Source: an uncultured Rubrivivax sp.
GTDB taxonomy: Bacteria; Pseudomonadota; Gammaproteobacteria; Burkholderiales; Burkholderiaceae_C
Reading direction: 5' to 3'
Length of the DNA: 8,632 bases
Assembly: GCA_937975735.1 (NCBI GenBank)
Contig: CALJUI010000085.1
Span: 1 to 8,632 of the forward strand
In this document: in pieces, positions 6,960 to 8,632 of the stretch
Layout: each line of letters opens with the position of its first letter
Numbering within the stretch: position 1 is the first letter of the stretch
Notes under the pieces: generated by a model
Seen by the model: the letters and a program-made list of their open reading frames with translations, nothing else
Told to the model about the DNA's origin: nothing
Database searches by the model: none
Position numbers and translations under genes: made by a program

Positions 6960-7673
6960 TCAGCGTCGGCCGCGGCGTCTCGGACGGATGAATTGATACC
7001 AGACATACAAGACCAGGATCAACGCACTCAGCGCGAACCACTGGAAGGCATAGCCATCGTGCTTCTCGACGCCCGCGGCGGGCAGCGGCCAGTCGCGTTG
7101 CAGCGGGGACGGGGACGGCCCGGTTTGCAGGATCGACAGCGGCCGCAGAGGCAACCCGACTTCGCGCGCGTAGTCGGGCAGGTCCACATTCTGCCGGATC
7201 GGTCCCGACGCGGCTTGATCGAACTCGAACAACCGTGCCGGCCGCTCGACGATGCGCCCGCGCACCGTCACCGTCCCGGGCTCGGGCGGCGGCGCCTGGA
7301 TGCGGCTGCGATCCTGGAAGTCGCGTGGCACCCAGCCACGCTCGACCGCCACCCCACTGCCGTCGGGCAGGCGCAATGGGGTCAGCACGACGAAACCGGG
7401 CCGGCCACCCATCGGCCGGTTGTCCAGGTACACGGTATGCTGCTCGAGCCACTCGCCGCTCAGCTCGATCTCGCGCTGCAGCTGCGCCGGCACCTCGTCC
7501 GGCTGCCGCGCCAGCGCGCCGGCGGGCAGCGGCGGCAGCCGCCGGCGCTCGTCGATCTGGGCCTGCAGCGCGCGCTTCTGCGCGCCGCGGTCGAGTTGCC
7601 ACAGGCCCAGCCGGGCGGTCGCTGCGATGGCGGCCACCGCCGCCATCAGCACAATGAAGCCCCGCATCGTCAT
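6960..7673 (-). CDS. SURF1-family cytochrome oxidase biogenesis protein
   Basis: SURF1 (Shy1) proteins assist assembly of cytochrome c oxidase; bacterial members bind heme A and help place it in subunit I. The 237-residue product has the classic two-helix topology: an N-terminal helix (about 5-20) followed by LGLWQLDRGAQKRAL (22-36), a large outward domain with SGEWL, NRPMGGRPGFVVLTPL and VERGWVP, and a C-terminal helix (about 211-228) preceded by KHDGYAFQWF. All are hallmark SURF1 segments. Two ATG codons two residues apart (7673 and 7667) are both possible starts. It is the first gene of the minus-strand assembly operon, divergent from the small DUF2909 gene 33 bases away, so its promoter should lie in or beyond that gap. 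The C-terminal tail is strongly basic (RPRRRGRR), consistent with a cytoplasmic end. Confidence 0.94.
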   Translation of the reverse strand: MTMRGFIVLMAAVAAIAATARLGLWQLDRGAQKRALQAQIDERRRLPPLPAGALARQPDEVPAQLQREIELSGEWLEQHTVYLDNRPMGGRPGFVVLTPLRLPDGSGVAVERGWVPRDFQDRSRIQAPPPEPGTVTVRGRIVERPARLFEFDQAASGPIRQNVDLPDYAREVGLPLRPLSILQTGPSPSPLQRDWPLPAAGVEKHDGYAFQWFALSALILVLYVWYQFIRPRRRGRR

Positions 7674-7706
7674 GCGGCGGGCCCACGGGTGAAATAATGC
7701 TTCGCG
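7674..7706. promoter_or_regulatory. Divergent promoter gap between SURF1 and the DUF2909 gene
   Basis: The 33 bases between two divergent start codons contain one AT-rich patch, GAAATAAT (7691-7698), in otherwise GC-rich DNA. On the plus strand AATAAT (7693-7698) is a -10-like hexamer only 8 bases before the ATG; on the minus strand CATTAT (7699-7694) is -10-like with a leader of about 20 bases to SURF1. No convincing -35 boxes were found on either side. That a promoter is here follows mostly from gene layout. Confidence 0.4.
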
Positions 7707-7925
7707 ATGAAGCTGCTGATGGTCCTGATGCTCGTGGCCGTGCTCGCCGCCCTCGCCGGTGCCGGCGTATTCATGCTGCGCCGCGGGCGCCGCGACGGCG
7801 ACCAGCGCCAGATGGCGCGCGCACTGGCGGTGCGCGTCGGTCTGTCGGTGGCGCTGTTCCTGATCATCCTGCTGAGCTGGTACATGGGCTGGATCCGGCC
7901 GACGGGCATCCCGGTCAGCGCCTGA
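7707..7925 (+). CDS. Small twin-transmembrane protein (DUF2909 type)
   Basis: A 72-residue protein with two hydrophobic helices (about 3-24 and 43-63) joined by a short, strongly basic loop (RRGRRDGDQRQMARALAVR) and ending in WIRPTGIPV. This matches the small DUF2909 twin transmembrane proteins commonly found beside subunit III and SURF1 in betaproteobacterial oxidase clusters. The function is not established; its constant position suggests a link to oxidase assembly or stability, which is inference. The basic loop predicts both termini on the outer face with the loop in the cytoplasm. The ATG at 7707 is the natural start; no Shine-Dalgarno precedes it and a -10-like patch sits just upstream, hinting at a very short or absent leader. 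It is the only plus-strand gene inside the oxidase cluster and converges on the subunit III gene. Confidence 0.88.
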   Translation: MKLLMVLMLVAVLAALAGAGVFMLRRGRRDGDQRQMARALAVRVGLSVALFLIILLSWYMGWIRPTGIPVSA

Positions 7926-7945
7926 TCCGTTCAGCGAAAAGCAAA

Positions 7946-7964
7946 ACGCCGCCCCCGGCGGCGT
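7946..7964 (-). terminator. Rho-independent terminator of the subunit III gene
   Basis: Eight-base perfect stem (ACGCCGCC with GGCGGCGT) and a 3-base loop in the 63-base gap between two convergent genes. Read on the minus strand it is followed by TTTGCTTTT, a good T-rich tail, so it terminates subunit III transcription 25 bases after its stop. Read on the plus strand, after the DUF2909 gene, the tail is only CTT, so it is a weak terminator in that direction. Confidence 0.85.
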
Positions 7965-7988
7965 CTTGGCTGAAGACCGTGGCGGAGG

Positions 7989-8632
7989 CTACAGCCAGTA
8001 GACCAGCACGTACAGGCCGAGCCACACCACGTCGACGAAGTGCCAGTACCAGGCGGCGCCCTCGAAGCCGAAATGGCGCTGCGGCGTGAAGTGGCCATTC
8101 ATGATGCGCAGCGTGATGAACAGCAGCATCAGCATGCCCACCAGCACGTGGAAGCCGTGGAACCCGGTCAGCATGAAGAAGGTCGAGCCGAAGATGCCCG
8201 AGCTCAGCTTGAGGTTCAGATCGCGGTAGGCGTGCATGTACTCGTAGGCCTGCACGCCGACGAAGGCCGCGCCCAGCGCCACGGTGATCCACATCCAGAA
8301 GATCGTCTTGCCGCGCTGGTTGGCGATCAGCGCGTGATGCGCGATCGTCAGCGTGACGCCCGAGCTCAGCAGCAGCGCGGTGTTGATCGTCGGCAGCCAG
8401 AACGGGCCCATCGTCTGGAACGGCTCCACGGTGCCGGCCGGCGACGCGGTGGCGCCGCCGCCGGCGCTCGGCCAGACGGCCTTGAAGTCGGGCCAGAGGA
8501 TCTGGTGGTCGAGGTTGCCGAGCATCGGCAGCGCATGCACGCGGGCCCAGTACAGCGCGCCGAAGAAGGCCGCGAAGAACATCACCTCCGAGAAGATGAA
8601 CCAGCTCATGCTCCAGCGGAAGGAGACGTCGA
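7989..8632 (-). CDS. coxC: Cytochrome c oxidase subunit III, C-terminal part (5' end outside the window)
   Basis: Subunit III of the heme-copper terminal oxidase, an integral membrane protein that stabilises the catalytic core and proton uptake (also called ctaE). The visible 213 residues start within DVSFRWSMSWFIFSEVMFFAAFF and continue upstream of the window, so the Met encoded at 8609 is internal rather than the start. The segment includes the conserved glutamate in FSEVMFF, an aqueous loop rich in Pro, Gly and Ala, then LPTINTALLLSSGVTLTIAHHAL, GVQAYEYMHA, FGSTFFMLTGFHGFHVLVG and the C-terminal WYWHFVDVVWLGLYVLVYWL, giving about five membrane helices. These are canonical subunit III motifs. 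The remaining oxidase genes (subunits I and II, Cox11) would be expected to the right. It ends at its own terminator, separating it from the assembly operon. Confidence 0.97.
   Translation of the reverse strand, partial: DVSFRWSMSWFIFSEVMFFAAFFGALYWARVHALPMLGNLDHQILWPDFKAVWPSAGGGATASPAGTVEPFQTMGPFWLPTINTALLLSSGVTLTIAHHALIANQRGKTIFWMWITVALGAAFVGVQAYEYMHAYRDLNLKLSSGIFGSTFFMLTGFHGFHVLVGMLMLLFITLRIMNGHFTPQRHFGFEGAAWYWHFVDVVWLGLYVLVYWL

Noticed and set aside
6831..7697. Plus-strand frame opposite SURF1 and its neighbour
   Set aside because: Gln/Arg/His-rich translation without domains; SURF1 on the other strand is unambiguous.

Overview
This window looks like chromosomal DNA from a high-GC betaproteobacterium, most likely of the order Burkholderiales. 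The evidence is the very GC-rich coding sequence, the family-level character of the proteins, and the gene order of the distal part of an aa3-type cytochrome c oxidase cluster running into rpoH. No mobile element, tRNA, rRNA or CRISPR array was seen. Eight protein genes cover almost all of it, and two of them run off the window edges.

Left part (1-3662, plus strand). A membrane-bound hybrid histidine kinase (CHASE, PAS, HisKA, HATPase and receiver domains) enters from the left edge and ends at 2554. After a 142-base gap comes rpoH, the heat-shock sigma factor (2697-3620). Its upstream region carries a near-perfect CIRCE operator, the binding site of the HrcA repressor, overlapped by an extended -10 promoter element. 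rpoH ends at a strong GC hairpin shared with the convergent neighbour.

Middle part (3664-7673, minus strand; transcription runs right to left). Five tightly packed genes form an apparent operon for cytochrome oxidase maturation: SURF1, a membrane-anchored Sco-like thioredoxin-fold protein, ctaA (heme A synthase), ctaB (heme O synthase) and a Sco1/SenC copper-chaperone lipoprotein. Junctions are 25 bases, 4 bases, 1 base and a 16-base overlap. Together they convert heme B to heme O and heme A, deliver copper, and help insert cofactors into the oxidase.

Right part (7674-8632). A small two-helix membrane protein gene of the DUF2909 type points rightward, divergent from SURF1 with only 33 bases between them. 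It converges on the 3' part of the cytochrome c oxidase subunit III gene (minus strand), which runs off the right edge. A rho-independent terminator lies between them and serves mainly subunit III, so the assembly operon probably has its own promoter in the SURF1/DUF2909 gap.

The most notable signals are the CIRCE operator on rpoH, which implies a repressor-to-sigma-factor heat-shock cascade, and the Sco-like protein that keeps both a CxxxC pair and a downstream histidine, giving this operon two candidate copper-handling Sco-fold proteins. No wholly new system is evident.
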